Shown piece by piece: positions 8,276 to 16,645 of a DNA stretch of 36,902 bases. The stretch lies in NCBI GenBank assembly GCA_964454745.1, contig CAYVUI010000032.1, forward strand, positions 1 through 36,902, read 5' to 3'. The stretch comes from CAYVUI01 sp964454745 (GTDB lineage: Bacteria > Planctomycetota > Phycisphaerae > Sedimentisphaerales > Anaerohalosphaeraceae). The notes below the pieces were generated by a model, which had not been told where the DNA came from, did no database searches, and saw nothing but the letters and a program-made list of their open reading frames with translations. The first letter of the stretch is position 1; every line of letters starts with the position of its first letter. A program made the position numbers and the translations under genes.

Positions 8276-8986
8276 ATGAGAATGAGAAACACTATCGTTA
8301 TGTTCGCGCTGGCGGCGATTTTGATCAGCTCCGCGGCACTCGCAACTCCCGTGGTAAGTTCCGGCTATGACGCTGACGCCGTCGCACTTGGTTCGGTTCG
8401 CTATCGTAATTTCAGCAGTGACAACGGTGCCGAAAACTATACCGGCGTTTACCCGCTCGGTTCGTACGCAGGCAGCTACTGCCAGCTCGATTTCTATCGT
8501 GCAACAGACCTGAACACCAACAGCACCGTTTACGCCGCATGGCAGGCAAGCAACCAGATCACCATCACGTATGATGCCGGTGCGGATATGCTGACCAGCG
8601 AAATCATCGCAGGCCCGCACAAGATGGAATGCGTTTATAACAACTTCTCGGCAAACGTATCTGACGCTTCACTGCTCAATGCCATCAATTACATGCAGAT
8701 CGAGGTAGTCGGCCGTGACAGCGGCACCACCGTTGACTTCAACAACGTCGTACTCGACGGCGAATCCCTTGGCGATTTCGCAGGTGACGGCTGGAAGGTT
8801 TGGAACGTTAAGAACATCGATCTCTCAGGCGGTTTTGTCATGACTGCGGATATCGACCTGACCGGCAGCTTCAGCTCCAGCGAAGAGAAGAGCAAGATCG
8901 AAGTCAAGTTTGGTAACGTAGTGCCCGAGCCGGCCAGCATGCTTCTGCTGGGTCTTGGCGGACTGGCACTTCGCCGCCGCAAGTAA
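8276..8986 (+). CDS. PEP-CTERM sorting-domain protein
   Basis: A 236-residue exported protein. Residues 1-23 are a signal peptide, and an AGAAAGGAAA ribosome site directly precedes the ATG; a second in-frame ATG lies two codons later. The last 21 residues are a PEP-CTERM sorting signal: VPEP at 216-219, a short hydrophobic helix with LLLGLGG, and a final RRRK. In this family the signal is recognised by an exosortase, which removes the tail during export to the cell surface or matrix. The middle domain is rich in Ser, Asn and Asp and resembles no catalytic family I recognise; it may be a beta-sandwich. No exosortase or extracellular-polysaccharide cluster lies in the window, so the processing enzyme must be encoded elsewhere. 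Confidence 0.88.
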   Translation: MRMRNTIVMFALAAILISSAALATPVVSSGYDADAVALGSVRYRNFSSDNGAENYTGVYPLGSYAGSYCQLDFYRATDLNTNSTVYAAWQASNQITITYDAGADMLTSEIIAGPHKMECVYNNFSANVSDASLLNAINYMQIEVVGRDSGTTVDFNNVVLDGESLGDFAGDGWKVWNVKNIDLSGGFVMTADIDLTGSFSSSEEKSKIEVKFGNVVPEPASMLLLGLGGLALRRRK

Positions 8987-8995
8987 TCCCGGAGT

Positions 8996-9082
8996 GTTAT
9001 CATCCGATTCATCATTCTTCTGAATCGTGATAATTACAGATCGTTTTTTGGGGGTCCGAGTTTTTGTCCGGGCCCCTTTTTT
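8996..9082 (+). terminator. Terminator of the PEP-CTERM gene (two successive hairpins)
   Basis: The first hairpin is TTATCA-CGATTCA pairing with TGAATCG-TGATAA (about 8997-9032), with a small asymmetry. The second is GGGGTCCG (9051-9058) pairing with CGGGCCCC (9069-9076, one G-U pair), directly followed by six T (9077-9082). The T run overlaps the stop codon of the convergent symporter gene. It lacks a U tract on the minus strand, so it is one-way. Confidence 0.8.
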
Positions 9083-11111
9083 ATTGCTCCTTCGTTTCGA
9101 TCTCGAAGACCTCTCGCTCCGGGAAGGAATCCGCCGGGGGCAGCTTTTTGTACCACAGGAAATACAAACCCACCAGTGACACACAAAACAGGCCGAACGT
9201 CACACCGAAATCCCGCCAGGAATGGATCACAAGCTGCATCGGCCACAAAAACAGCGTCACCAGCCAGAGAAACGCAAACGGCAGCGCGGCAATATCGTAA
9301 AAATGTTCCGTTCGCATCTTTGCCAGGATGGATTCGGGCAACGAATTTTTCAGCGGGCCCCAGATGCCAAACGGGCGGACCTTGCGGTAAAAATTCTCGA
9401 GCACTGAACGCTCAGTCGGTTTGCAGATCAGCACGCCGATAATGGAAGTAATAACGCCAATCACCACCAGGTAGGTAAACATCTGCCATTCGTTCATCGG
9501 CTGCCAGCCCCACTGCTTCTCGAACCAGGGCCACAGCAGCCGCTGAAGCACCGCCAGCCCGCCGCCGGAGAGAGAGCTGATCGCAAACGCACCGCCGGAA
9601 AAACGCCACCAGTAATACATCAGCAGTCCGGGCACGAGGGCACCGGCACCCAGGCCCATCACCAGCCAGCCCCAGATATCGTTAATGCTGCGGGTAAAGT
9701 ACGCCATCGTTACACCCATCACCACGATCAGGATGCAAAAGGCCCACGTCACGTAGATCAGCTCGCGGTTCTTCGCTTGGGGCCGCAGGTAGCCCTGGTA
9801 AAGGTCGCGGGTGAAAAACGCGGAAGTCATATTCAGGATCGAATCAAAAGTAGACATAAACGCCGCCAGCAGCGTAACCAAAATCAGCCCGGTCATACCC
9901 TTTGGGATCTCGAAAAGGACCACCGCCGGGAGAATGCGTTCGGGGTCTATCGTGCCCTCGAAGCCGATAAGCTGTATCTTGCGGGCCCAGTCGCTGCCGA
10001 GAATTTCCTGGAGGCGGGCGATCAGGTCCGGCGAGAACTCCTCCGGGCTGCGGGCAATCTTCGCAAGAATCTCGGCCCACTGCGATTTATCCACACCCTC
10101 GCCTATGTAGGTCCGGATCGCTTCAGCGGCCTGGGGGATCGTGGAAGGATCAGCAAAGAGCTTGTGCACCAGGAAAATGCCCAGCACGGCAAAGCCCATC
10201 ATCATCGGCCAGCGGAGCATGATCGTATTGCCCGTGCAAAACGCCAAAAGCCCGGCCTCGCGGTCGTTGCGGGCACCGAAATAATTTGGAGCCGCCGCGC
10301 CCATCGTCCCGCCAAGCAGGTTGCGCAGCACGTAAAACACCGCCATGATGAACAGGAACCGGTACTGAGTGAATTCACCGCCGGTGGGCATCGAGGTCTC
10401 CCAGTGCGGCACCGAGCTTAGCCACTGGCTCGAACCGGTGATCTCTTGGGCCAGTGCGCCGATCGATTCCGCTGAATCCACACGGGTAAACGCCATCACC
10501 GAAATCACCGCCACCACGATCAGGATAATCACGGACTGGAAAATATCGGTATACACCACGCCGTAAAAACCGGACAACACGGTATAAATCGTCGCGATCA
10601 CAACCAGGATCAGGGCACAGGTCATCGGAGAATACGGAAAAAACAGCGAAAAGAACAGCCCGACACCCTTGACCAGAACCGCCAGCAGCCCAACCGTGGT
10701 CAGCACAGCAACCAGGGCTGCGCTGAGCCGGGCGATCTTACCGCCCAGGCCGCTGCCGAAGCGGAAGATCATCATCTCCGCCGAGGTAATGCACTGCGTG
10801 CGCCGGTGCCACTTGCCCGCCCAGAGCAATGGAATGAGCAGAATCAGGCACGCCCCGCCGCGAAACTCGATATACAAACCCCGCGGGCCAAGCATATACA
10901 GAAACGCAACGATCACCATCGTACCCGAAACACTGAACCACGAAGCCGTAACCGAAACCCCCAGTGCCCACCACGGCAGGTTTCGCCCGCCAAGGAAATA
11001 ATCCTCCAGGCTTGCCGTCGCCTTTCGCTGGAGGTAAATCCCCAGGCCGATGAGCACGACAAAATAACCCAGGACAATCCCGTAATCCAAACTATGCAGT
11101 GTATCCGACAT
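9081..11111 (-). CDS. Sodium:solute symporter family transporter
   Basis: A 676-residue polytopic inner-membrane protein of the SSS family (Na+-coupled uptake of sugars, amino acids or other solutes). The N-terminus shows the family pattern: a first helix (YGIVLGYFVVLIGLGIYL), then DYFLGGRNLPWWALGVSV and WFSVSGTMV, the start of the inverted-repeat core. Many further hydrophobic segments follow, including TGLILVTLLAAFMSTFDSIL, which matches the conserved SSS region with the Na2-site Ser/Thr. An insert of about residues 330-395 carries charged loop sequence. The start has AAAGGG five bases upstream. Its substrate cannot be told from the sequence; sugars are likely given the secreted glycosidases nearby. 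It stands alone between a PEP-CTERM gene and K+ genes. Confidence 0.9.
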   Translation of the reverse strand: MSDTLHSLDYGIVLGYFVVLIGLGIYLQRKATASLEDYFLGGRNLPWWALGVSVTASWFSVSGTMVIVAFLYMLGPRGLYIEFRGGACLILLIPLLWAGKWHRRTQCITSAEMMIFRFGSGLGGKIARLSAALVAVLTTVGLLAVLVKGVGLFFSLFFPYSPMTCALILVVIATIYTVLSGFYGVVYTDIFQSVIILIVVAVISVMAFTRVDSAESIGALAQEITGSSQWLSSVPHWETSMPTGGEFTQYRFLFIMAVFYVLRNLLGGTMGAAAPNYFGARNDREAGLLAFCTGNTIMLRWPMMMGFAVLGIFLVHKLFADPSTIPQAAEAIRTYIGEGVDKSQWAEILAKIARSPEEFSPDLIARLQEILGSDWARKIQLIGFEGTIDPERILPAVVLFEIPKGMTGLILVTLLAAFMSTFDSILNMTSAFFTRDLYQGYLRPQAKNRELIYVTWAFCILIVVMGVTMAYFTRSINDIWGWLVMGLGAGALVPGLLMYYWWRFSGGAFAISSLSGGGLAVLQRLLWPWFEKQWGWQPMNEWQMFTYLVVIGVITSIIGVLICKPTERSVLENFYRKVRPFGIWGPLKNSLPESILAKMRTEHFYDIAALPFAFLWLVTLFLWPMQLVIHSWRDFGVTFGLFCVSLVGLYFLWYKKLPPADSFPEREVFEIETKEQ

Positions 11112-11179
11112 AAAAAGCCCTTTGTATTTTAAGTCATCTCAAAACTGCTCAGGCGTTACGAAGAAACAGATAAAACAAG

Positions 11180-11207
11180 ATTTTATCGAAATTTCCGTAT
11201 TTCGCAA
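11180..11207 (-). promoter_or_regulatory. Predicted promoter of the symporter gene
   Basis: On the minus strand, TTGCGA (11207-11202), a 16-base spacer and TAAAAT (11185-11180) would give a leader of about 60 bases. Confidence 0.5.
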
Positions 11208-11250
11208 TCTTTTTTAAAACGTGAAAACTCCCGCCTGCCTGAGATTTCTG

Positions 11251-11279
11251 TTGGCAAACGGACAAAATCCCGTTTTAAT
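11251..11279 (+). promoter_or_regulatory. Predicted promoter of the K+ channel gene, possibly leaderless
   Basis: TTGGCA (11251-11256), a 17-base spacer and TTTAAT (11274-11279). Transcription would begin at about 11286, the first base of the predicted ATG, and no ribosome site precedes that ATG. Confidence 0.5.
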
Positions 11280-11285
11280 ATCCAC

Positions 11286-13061
11286 ATGAAGATTCAATGG
11301 AAGAATTCGAGGGTTGAATATATCCTGCGTGTTCTGGACGTGGCGATCGCAGCGGTCATCATCGCCACGTTTGTGATGCTCTACGGATACAACAACCCGC
11401 TGATGCCTATCCGGATACTGCATGGAATGCAGGTTTTTTCGTTTCTCGCCCTGTTGGCAATGCTGCTGCTGCGTTTTTTCAATGCGGAGTACAAAAAACA
11501 GTTCCTGCGATCCAAATGGTTCGAGCTGCCGGCTTTGCTGATTCTGGCGATTTTTCTCACCGGTGCCTCGACGTGGATGCATCTTGAACGCCCCGGCCAT
11601 GCCGTCATGATGGCCCTGGGGATTTACCTCATGTTCGAGACCGTCGCCAAGAGCTGCCAGGCGACGATCAACCTGGCCGCGACCGGTCAAAACCCTGCGA
11701 TCTTCCTGATCTCTATCTTCCTGGTGCTGATCTTTGCCGGGGCGGGGATGCTCATGCTGCCCCGTTCGTATACATCGGGCTCGATGAGCTTTGTCGATGC
11801 CCTGTTTACCTCGACCTCCGCGGCCTGCGTGACCGGGCTGATCGTCAAGGACACCGGCAGTGACTTTACCCTCCTGGGCCAGACGGTCATTCTCACGTTG
11901 ATCCAGTTGGGCGGGCTGGGCATTGTAATCTTCGGTGCGGTAATCGCGCTGCTGCTGGGCCGGGCATTCAGCGTGCGCGAGACCGTGGCCATGCAGGACC
12001 TGCTCAATACCCAGACGCTCGGGCAGATCGGCAAAATGATCGCCTTTATCTTTACGTTCACGATTGTGATCGAAGGCGTCGCCGCGGTGCTGATGTACCC
12101 GATGTGGAACGATGCCGGCGGCGTTTCCGCCCCGGCGCACCCGTGGTTTACCAGTGTGTTTCACGCGATCAGCGCGTTTTGCAATGCCGGCTTTTCGCTG
12201 TATTCAGACAGCCTGATCCCGTTTAGCCGGTCCTGGCAGGTCTACGGCGTCATCTGCCCGCTGATTATCATCGGCGGCCTGGGCTTTGGCGTACTCTACA
12301 ACCTGCTCCAGCTTACCGCGGACCGCATCCAGCGGTTCATCCGATTCCGCCAGGATCCGTCCACCGTCTTCAAGCTCAAGAGAATCGTCACGATGAGTTT
12401 GCAGACCAAGATCGTCATGGCCACTTCCATGCTGCTGATTATCATCGGAACGATCCTATTAATGGTCTTCGAGGGTATCTTCAGCTTCCACGAACCGCAA
12501 ACGCTGTTTTCCGACGCGCTGTTCCAGTCGATCACCGCGCGAACGGCAGGATTCAACACCGTGGATATCGCAGCGATGTCCGACGCCGGCAAGCTGATGC
12601 TGATCCTGCTGATGTTCATCGGCGGCTCACCGGGCTCGACCGCCGGCGGGATCAAGACCTCCACCTTTGCCGTACTGCTGCTGATTGTCGCAGCCACCTT
12701 CCGCAAGCGCACACAGGTCGAGGCGTTCCGCCGTTCGATCCGTTTGGTCGTGCTGGGCCGGGTCATTACCGTGGTCATGATGTTCCTCGGCGTGTTCCTG
12801 TTCGCCATGATGGCCCTGATGGTGACCGAACGCGAACAGGATTTTGAAACACTGGATATCATTTTTGAAACCGGCTCGGCCCTCGGTACCGTCGGCCTGA
12901 CCACCGGCATTACCCCGGAGCTGACCTGGGGCGGCAAGCTGATTATCATCGCCGCGATGCTGATCGGCCGGCTGGGCCCGCTGACACTGCTCGCCTCGAT
13001 GACCATCAATATCAAACCCGCCGGGTATGAATACCCCGATGAGCCGCTGGTCGTGGGATAA
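11286..13061 (+). CDS. TrkH/KtrB-type potassium transporter, membrane subunit
   Basis: A 591-residue inner-membrane subunit of a Trk/Ktr potassium uptake system. Four pore-loop repeats are visible: SAACVTGL (178-185), SAFCNAGF (296-303), TARTAGFN (417-424) and SALGTVGL (531-538). The glycine at the centre of each is the selectivity-filter residue of the superfamily. GGSPGSTAGGIKTST (446-460) is the conserved intramembrane-loop region. About 130 extra N-terminal residues with several hydrophobic helices precede the canonical core, which is why it exceeds the usual 445-485 residues. The matching RCK gating subunit follows 172 bases downstream with its own promoter. The name ktrB is reasonable but Trk-type coupling cannot be excluded. 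Confidence 0.93.
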   Translation: MKIQWKNSRVEYILRVLDVAIAAVIIATFVMLYGYNNPLMPIRILHGMQVFSFLALLAMLLLRFFNAEYKKQFLRSKWFELPALLILAIFLTGASTWMHLERPGHAVMMALGIYLMFETVAKSCQATINLAATGQNPAIFLISIFLVLIFAGAGMLMLPRSYTSGSMSFVDALFTSTSAACVTGLIVKDTGSDFTLLGQTVILTLIQLGGLGIVIFGAVIALLLGRAFSVRETVAMQDLLNTQTLGQIGKMIAFIFTFTIVIEGVAAVLMYPMWNDAGGVSAPAHPWFTSVFHAISAFCNAGFSLYSDSLIPFSRSWQVYGVICPLIIIGGLGFGVLYNLLQLTADRIQRFIRFRQDPSTVFKLKRIVTMSLQTKIVMATSMLLIIIGTILLMVFEGIFSFHEPQTLFSDALFQSITARTAGFNTVDIAAMSDAGKLMLILLMFIGGSPGSTAGGIKTSTFAVLLLIVAATFRKRTQVEAFRRSIRLVVLGRVITVVMMFLGVFLFAMMALMVTEREQDFETLDIIFETGSALGTVGLTTGITPELTWGGKLIIIAAMLIGRLGPLTLLASMTINIKPAGYEYPDEPLVVG

Positions 13062-13071
13062 CCGAAATCCG

Positions 13072-13172
13072 TTGCTTTTTGCAAAAAAGATGCTATGATA
13101 AAACCCGCGAAAGAAACCTTATCGAAACGCAATAGAATACCCTTTAGGGTAGTAAATTTCCGCGAGGGAAAT
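13072..13172 (+). promoter_or_regulatory. Promoter and leader hairpins of the K+ regulatory gene
   Basis: TTGCTT (13072-13077), a 16-base spacer and TATGAT (13094-13099) with an extended TGC -10. The leader holds TACCCT-TT-AGGGTA (13138-13151) and ATTTCC/GGAAAT (13156-13161 with 13167-13172). No ydaO-type c-di-AMP riboswitch signature was seen. Confidence 0.55.
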
Positions 13173-13233
13173 CGTAATTCGTTATTTCAATGATGCGGAT
13201 CAAACAAAAATTTTCAATCGGAAGCAGTAGAAT

Positions 13234-13917
13234 ATGAATCGATTTGCTGTGATCGGACTGGGACGTTTTGGAAACAAGCTCGCCATCGCCCTGGCACTGA
13301 GCGGTGCGGAAGTGATCGCCATTGACCGCGACCGGGCCGTCGTGGATAACATCATGGACCAGGTCAGCCATGCTGTCCGGCTCGACAGCACCGACGAAGA
13401 CGCCCTCAGTGCCCAGGGCGTCGACAAAGTGGACGTCGCCTTTATCGGCATCGGCCAGGGCGGGCACGCCTTCGAGGCGGCAATCCTAACCGTCGTCAAC
13501 CTCAAGAACCTCGGCGTCAAAAAAATCTATGCACGAGCTCAGAATCTCACCGCCGGGCAGGTCCTCGCAGCCGTCGGCGCCAACGAGGTTATCTACCCGG
13601 AAATCGAATCCGCCCAGCGATGGGCCTATAAGCTCATCGCCCCGCAAATCAGCGAAAAGATCGACTTCGCGCCCGGTTACAGCCTCGCCAGCGTACAGGC
13701 ACCCCAAAGCTTCGACGAAAAAACCGTCATGGACCTCCAGCTTCGCCAGAAATACAACGTCAATCTCGTCGCGATCAAACGCAGCGACTTCGCACAGAAA
13801 ACCAAAAACACACCCGCCATCATTAACGTCCCACTGCCCAGCACCGTCATCTACGCAAACGACACCCTTATGCTCGCCGGCTCCGAGGCGGACCTGGCCA
13901 AAATGCCGCAGGAATAA
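13234..13917 (+). CDS. ktrA: KtrA/TrkA-type potassium uptake regulatory subunit (RCK)
   Basis: A cytosolic RCK protein of 227 residues that binds a nucleotide and gates the K+ channel encoded just upstream. The Rossmann motif GLGRFG is at 8-13, and Asp31 at the end of the second strand (IAIDRD) fits NAD(H)/ATP ribose binding. The core RCK_N domain spans about 1-130. A C-terminal RCK_C-like domain (about 135-220, with VMDLQLRQKYNVNLVAIKR) is where c-di-AMP binds in Firmicutes KtrA. A GGAAG site lies 9 bases before the ATG. Its TAA shares one base with the ATG of the next gene. Confidence 0.93.
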   Translation: MNRFAVIGLGRFGNKLAIALALSGAEVIAIDRDRAVVDNIMDQVSHAVRLDSTDEDALSAQGVDKVDVAFIGIGQGGHAFEAAILTVVNLKNLGVKKIYARAQNLTAGQVLAAVGANEVIYPEIESAQRWAYKLIAPQISEKIDFAPGYSLASVQAPQSFDEKTVMDLQLRQKYNVNLVAIKRSDFAQKTKNTPAIINVPLPSTVIYANDTLMLAGSEADLAKMPQE

Positions 13918-14777
13918 TGACACAAAACCCGCAACAACCCGGTCACTTCTTCGTTACGGACCTGGACGCCACGCTGCTGCAAAACGATGGTACTCTATCC
14001 AAATACGCGGCAAACGCCCTGACCCAACTGCTCAATTCCGGCCTGAACTTCACCGTCGCCAGTGCCCGAAGCGTCGTCTCGATCAAAGAGGCCCTCGGTT
14101 CGCTGCCCCTTCGCCTGCCGGTTATCGAGATCAACGGCGCCTTTATCACCGATTACCCGACCTGCGAACACATCATCATCCACGACATTCCCGATGCGAT
14201 TCTCCACGAACTCTACCCGATCATCCTCGAGCACGACTGCGTCTGCTTCGTCTCCACCTTCAACGGCACCGAAGACTGCCTCTACCACCCCGAGATCCTC
14301 AACGAAGGCATCCGCTTTTACTTCGACAACCGCTATTTCTGCGAAGACCAGCGACTGCGCCCGCTGGTCAGCCATCATCACGCATTCGAGGACCACGTCG
14401 TCGCACTGACGGTGATTAACACCGTGGAAAAACTAAAACCCCTGGCCCTGGCCCTGCGCAAACAGTTCGCCGATCAATTGACTACGCACCTGTTCGAGAA
14501 TCCCTATTCGCCCGGCTGGTGGTGGCTGACGATTCATGACATCGACGCATGCAAATCCAAGGCGATTGCCGAGATCGCCCAGAAGCACAACCTGCCCATA
14601 GAGAACCTCACCGTTTTCGGCGACAGCAGCAACGACATCGAGATGTTCCGCATCGCCCCCAATGCCGTCGCCGTGGAAAACGCCATCGATTCGGTCAAAG
14701 AGGTCGCCACCGAGGTCATCGGCCCCAATACCGAGGATTCCGTGATCCGGTATATCCAAAATCGCGTAAATACCTGA
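13917..14777 (+). CDS. Cof-type HAD-superfamily phosphatase
   Basis: A 286-residue cytoplasmic HAD IIB (Cof/YbdK-like) hydrolase, likely acting on small phosphorylated sugars or cofactors. Motif I is DLDATLL with nucleophile Asp15 and acid Asp17. Motif II lies around FTVASARS (Ser49). The conserved lysine is probably Lys213 (DACKSKAIA), and motif IV is FGDSSNDIEMF (234-244), which binds Mg2+. Motif I has Ala18 where nearly all relatives have Gly (DxDGT). Translation is coupled to ktrA through a TAATG overlap with an AGGA site just before. There is no evidence for a K+-related role beyond the shared transcript. Confidence 0.87.
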   Translation: MTQNPQQPGHFFVTDLDATLLQNDGTLSKYAANALTQLLNSGLNFTVASARSVVSIKEALGSLPLRLPVIEINGAFITDYPTCEHIIIHDIPDAILHELYPIILEHDCVCFVSTFNGTEDCLYHPEILNEGIRFYFDNRYFCEDQRLRPLVSHHHAFEDHVVALTVINTVEKLKPLALALRKQFADQLTTHLFENPYSPGWWWLTIHDIDACKSKAIAEIAQKHNLPIENLTVFGDSSNDIEMFRIAPNAVAVENAIDSVKEVATEVIGPNTEDSVIRYIQNRVNT

Positions 14778-14791
14778 AATGCAATTTCGCC

Positions 14792-14820
14792 TTGATTTCA
14801 TTTGTGAAAAATTGTACAAT
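14792..14820 (+). promoter_or_regulatory. Predicted promoter of the sulfatase gene
   Basis: TTGATT (14792-14797), a 17-base spacer and TACAAT (14815-14820). The leader to the ATG at 14891 is about 64 bases and ends in an AGAGG ribosome site. Confidence 0.6.
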
Positions 14821-14890
14821 ACCAATGGGTACAGTGTAGGCTTCTATTAAGGCCTGTGTTAATCAATTTTTATCTGTTAAAGAGGATATT

Positions 14891-16570
14891 ATGGATAGAA
14901 GATCTTTCATGAAAACTTCCGCTGCCGCGATAAGCGCAGCCACTCTCGCCGCGGGAACCACAAAAGCCGAGACAACCAACCCAAAGTTTCGCGATGTAAA
15001 AATCCCGCATAACGGCGACCAAAGGCCCAACGTGCTGTTCATTATCAGCGATCAGCACAACGCCAAGATCATGAGCCACCTCAATGACGCCAATGCGTAT
15101 ACCCCCAATATCGACCGGCTGGCCTCGATCGGAACCCGTTTTGACCGCTGCACGACCAACAACCCGATCTGCACGCCCAGCCGGGTATCCTACATCTCCG
15201 GCCAGTACTGCCATAACCACGGCTACTACGGCCTGAGCGGCCCGCATCCGATGGGTCTGCCGACCATTTTCGGCCACTTTAAACGCGCCGGGTACACTAC
15301 CGCCGCGGTAGGAAAAATCCACTGCCCCGCCTACTGGGTCGAAAAAGACACCGACTGCTTCCACGACACCTGCGGAACCAGCATCGAGGGCCGCAGCAAG
15401 GAATACGGGGCCTACCTCGAAGAGCGCGGCCTAACCAAACTCGAAGACCACGGAGAAATGCAGGAATTCGGCAAGAAAGGACGCCAAACCTGTGACGCGC
15501 GTGCTTCAAAAGTAAGCTACCGGGACGGCCAGGAAGGCTGGGCAGTCCACAAGGCCATCGAGTTCATGAAGGACGCTGCCGCGAAAAACAAACCCTTCTT
15601 TACGCATGTTTCGCTGCCCAAACCCCACCAGTGCTATACCCCGGCGCAGGAATTCTGGGACTACTTCAACCCGGACAAGCTCAAGCTGCCGCCCAATACC
15701 AACTACGACATGCGGGCTGCCAAAAAAGCCCCGCACCTGGTCCACATGGCCGATAACTGGCGGACCGGGCACTGGACACTGTTCGAACCCAAAACCTTCG
15801 AGGCCGGCCGGCTGCGGAAGCTCCGCGGCTACCTCGGCAACGTCATGCACGTGGACCACTCTGTCGGCGAACTGATGGGCTTTTTGCAAAGCAGCGGCCT
15901 CGACAAAAACACGATTGTCGTCTACTGCGCGGACCACGGTGATTACGCCGCCGAACACGATATCATGGAAAAGGCGCCGGGCATCTGCTCGGACGCGATC
16001 ACCCGAGTGCCGTTTATCTGGTCCTGGCCCGGGCATATCAAGAAGAACCACACGGTTAAGGATGTCGTCGAGACCGTGGACCTGGCCCCGACGCTTTGCG
16101 CCCTGGCCGGGATCGAGGAACTCCAGACCGCGGACGGCAAGGACATCTCGAGCTACCTCAAGGGCGAGGACAACCTCGACAGCGAGCGGCTGGGCCTGAC
16201 CGAATTCGCCTGGAGCAAGAGCATCCGCAAGGGCCCGTGGCGGTTCGTGTTCTACCCGACGGCCATGTTCAAGAAAGAGTACCCCAACGGATTCGGCGAG
16301 CTGTACAACGTCGACCAGGATCCGTGGGAAATGAACAACCTCTACTTCGATAAAAAATACGCCGACCTGGTCAACCAGATGAACAAGGAATGCCTCGAAA
16401 TGCTGATCACGACCTCAAGACCGGCGATTATCCACGGCTCGGTTGTCAAAGAGCCCGCCGACGGCCCGCAGGTGGCGAAACATTACTACCACAAGGTCAA
16501 CTGGGACAACAAGATTCACCACGACCGCGTCGCGGCGGCGGCACACTCCGCATACCGCAATTACAACTAA
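14891..16570 (+). CDS. Tat-exported formylglycine-dependent sulfatase
   Basis: A 559-residue type I sulfatase that would remove sulfate esters from polysaccharides or related substrates after export. Residues 2-8 (DRRSFMK) fit the twin-arginine signal, followed by an Ala-rich hydrophobic stretch to about 27. The alkaline-phosphatase-like fold begins at RPNVLFIISDQHN, with Asp54 and Gln55 as metal ligands. CTPSR at 94-98 is the CxPxR signature whose Cys94 is oxidised to formylglycine. YCADHGDYAAEH near 349-360 supplies the second metal pair. Maturation needs FGE or an anSME enzyme, and neither gene is in the window. The gene has its own promoter and a strong terminator, so it is a single-gene unit. 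Substrate unknown. Confidence 0.95.
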   Translation: MDRRSFMKTSAAAISAATLAAGTTKAETTNPKFRDVKIPHNGDQRPNVLFIISDQHNAKIMSHLNDANAYTPNIDRLASIGTRFDRCTTNNPICTPSRVSYISGQYCHNHGYYGLSGPHPMGLPTIFGHFKRAGYTTAAVGKIHCPAYWVEKDTDCFHDTCGTSIEGRSKEYGAYLEERGLTKLEDHGEMQEFGKKGRQTCDARASKVSYRDGQEGWAVHKAIEFMKDAAAKNKPFFTHVSLPKPHQCYTPAQEFWDYFNPDKLKLPPNTNYDMRAAKKAPHLVHMADNWRTGHWTLFEPKTFEAGRLRKLRGYLGNVMHVDHSVGELMGFLQSSGLDKNTIVVYCADHGDYAAEHDIMEKAPGICSDAITRVPFIWSWPGHIKKNHTVKDVVETVDLAPTLCALAGIEELQTADGKDISSYLKGEDNLDSERLGLTEFAWSKSIRKGPWRFVFYPTAMFKKEYPNGFGELYNVDQDPWEMNNLYFDKKYADLVNQMNKECLEMLITTSRPAIIHGSVVKEPADGPQVAKHYYHKVNWDNKIHHDRVAAAAHSAYRNYN

Positions 16571-16596
16571 ACCGAGGCCGCAATACAAGCGCATAA

Positions 16597-16631
16597 AAAA
16601 GGCGGGCCCAAAACCCGCCTTTTCTTTTTTA
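16597..16631. terminator. Bidirectional intrinsic terminator
   Basis: AAAAGGCGGG (16597-16606), loop CCCAAAA and CCCGCCTTTT (16614-16623), followed by a further T-rich run to 16630. Flanking A and T runs let it stop both the sulfatase transcript and the convergent beta-helix transcript, which ends 15 bases beyond. Confidence 0.9.
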
Positions 16632-16645
16632 ACATATCACCCGTA

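Noticed and set aside
11214..12164. 316-codon minus-strand open frame
   Set aside because: Very rich in Arg, Gln, His and Gly; it is opposite the clear K+ channel subunit.
12296..13132. 278-codon minus-strand open frame
   Set aside because: Ser/Ile/Arg-rich shadow of the same K+ channel gene.
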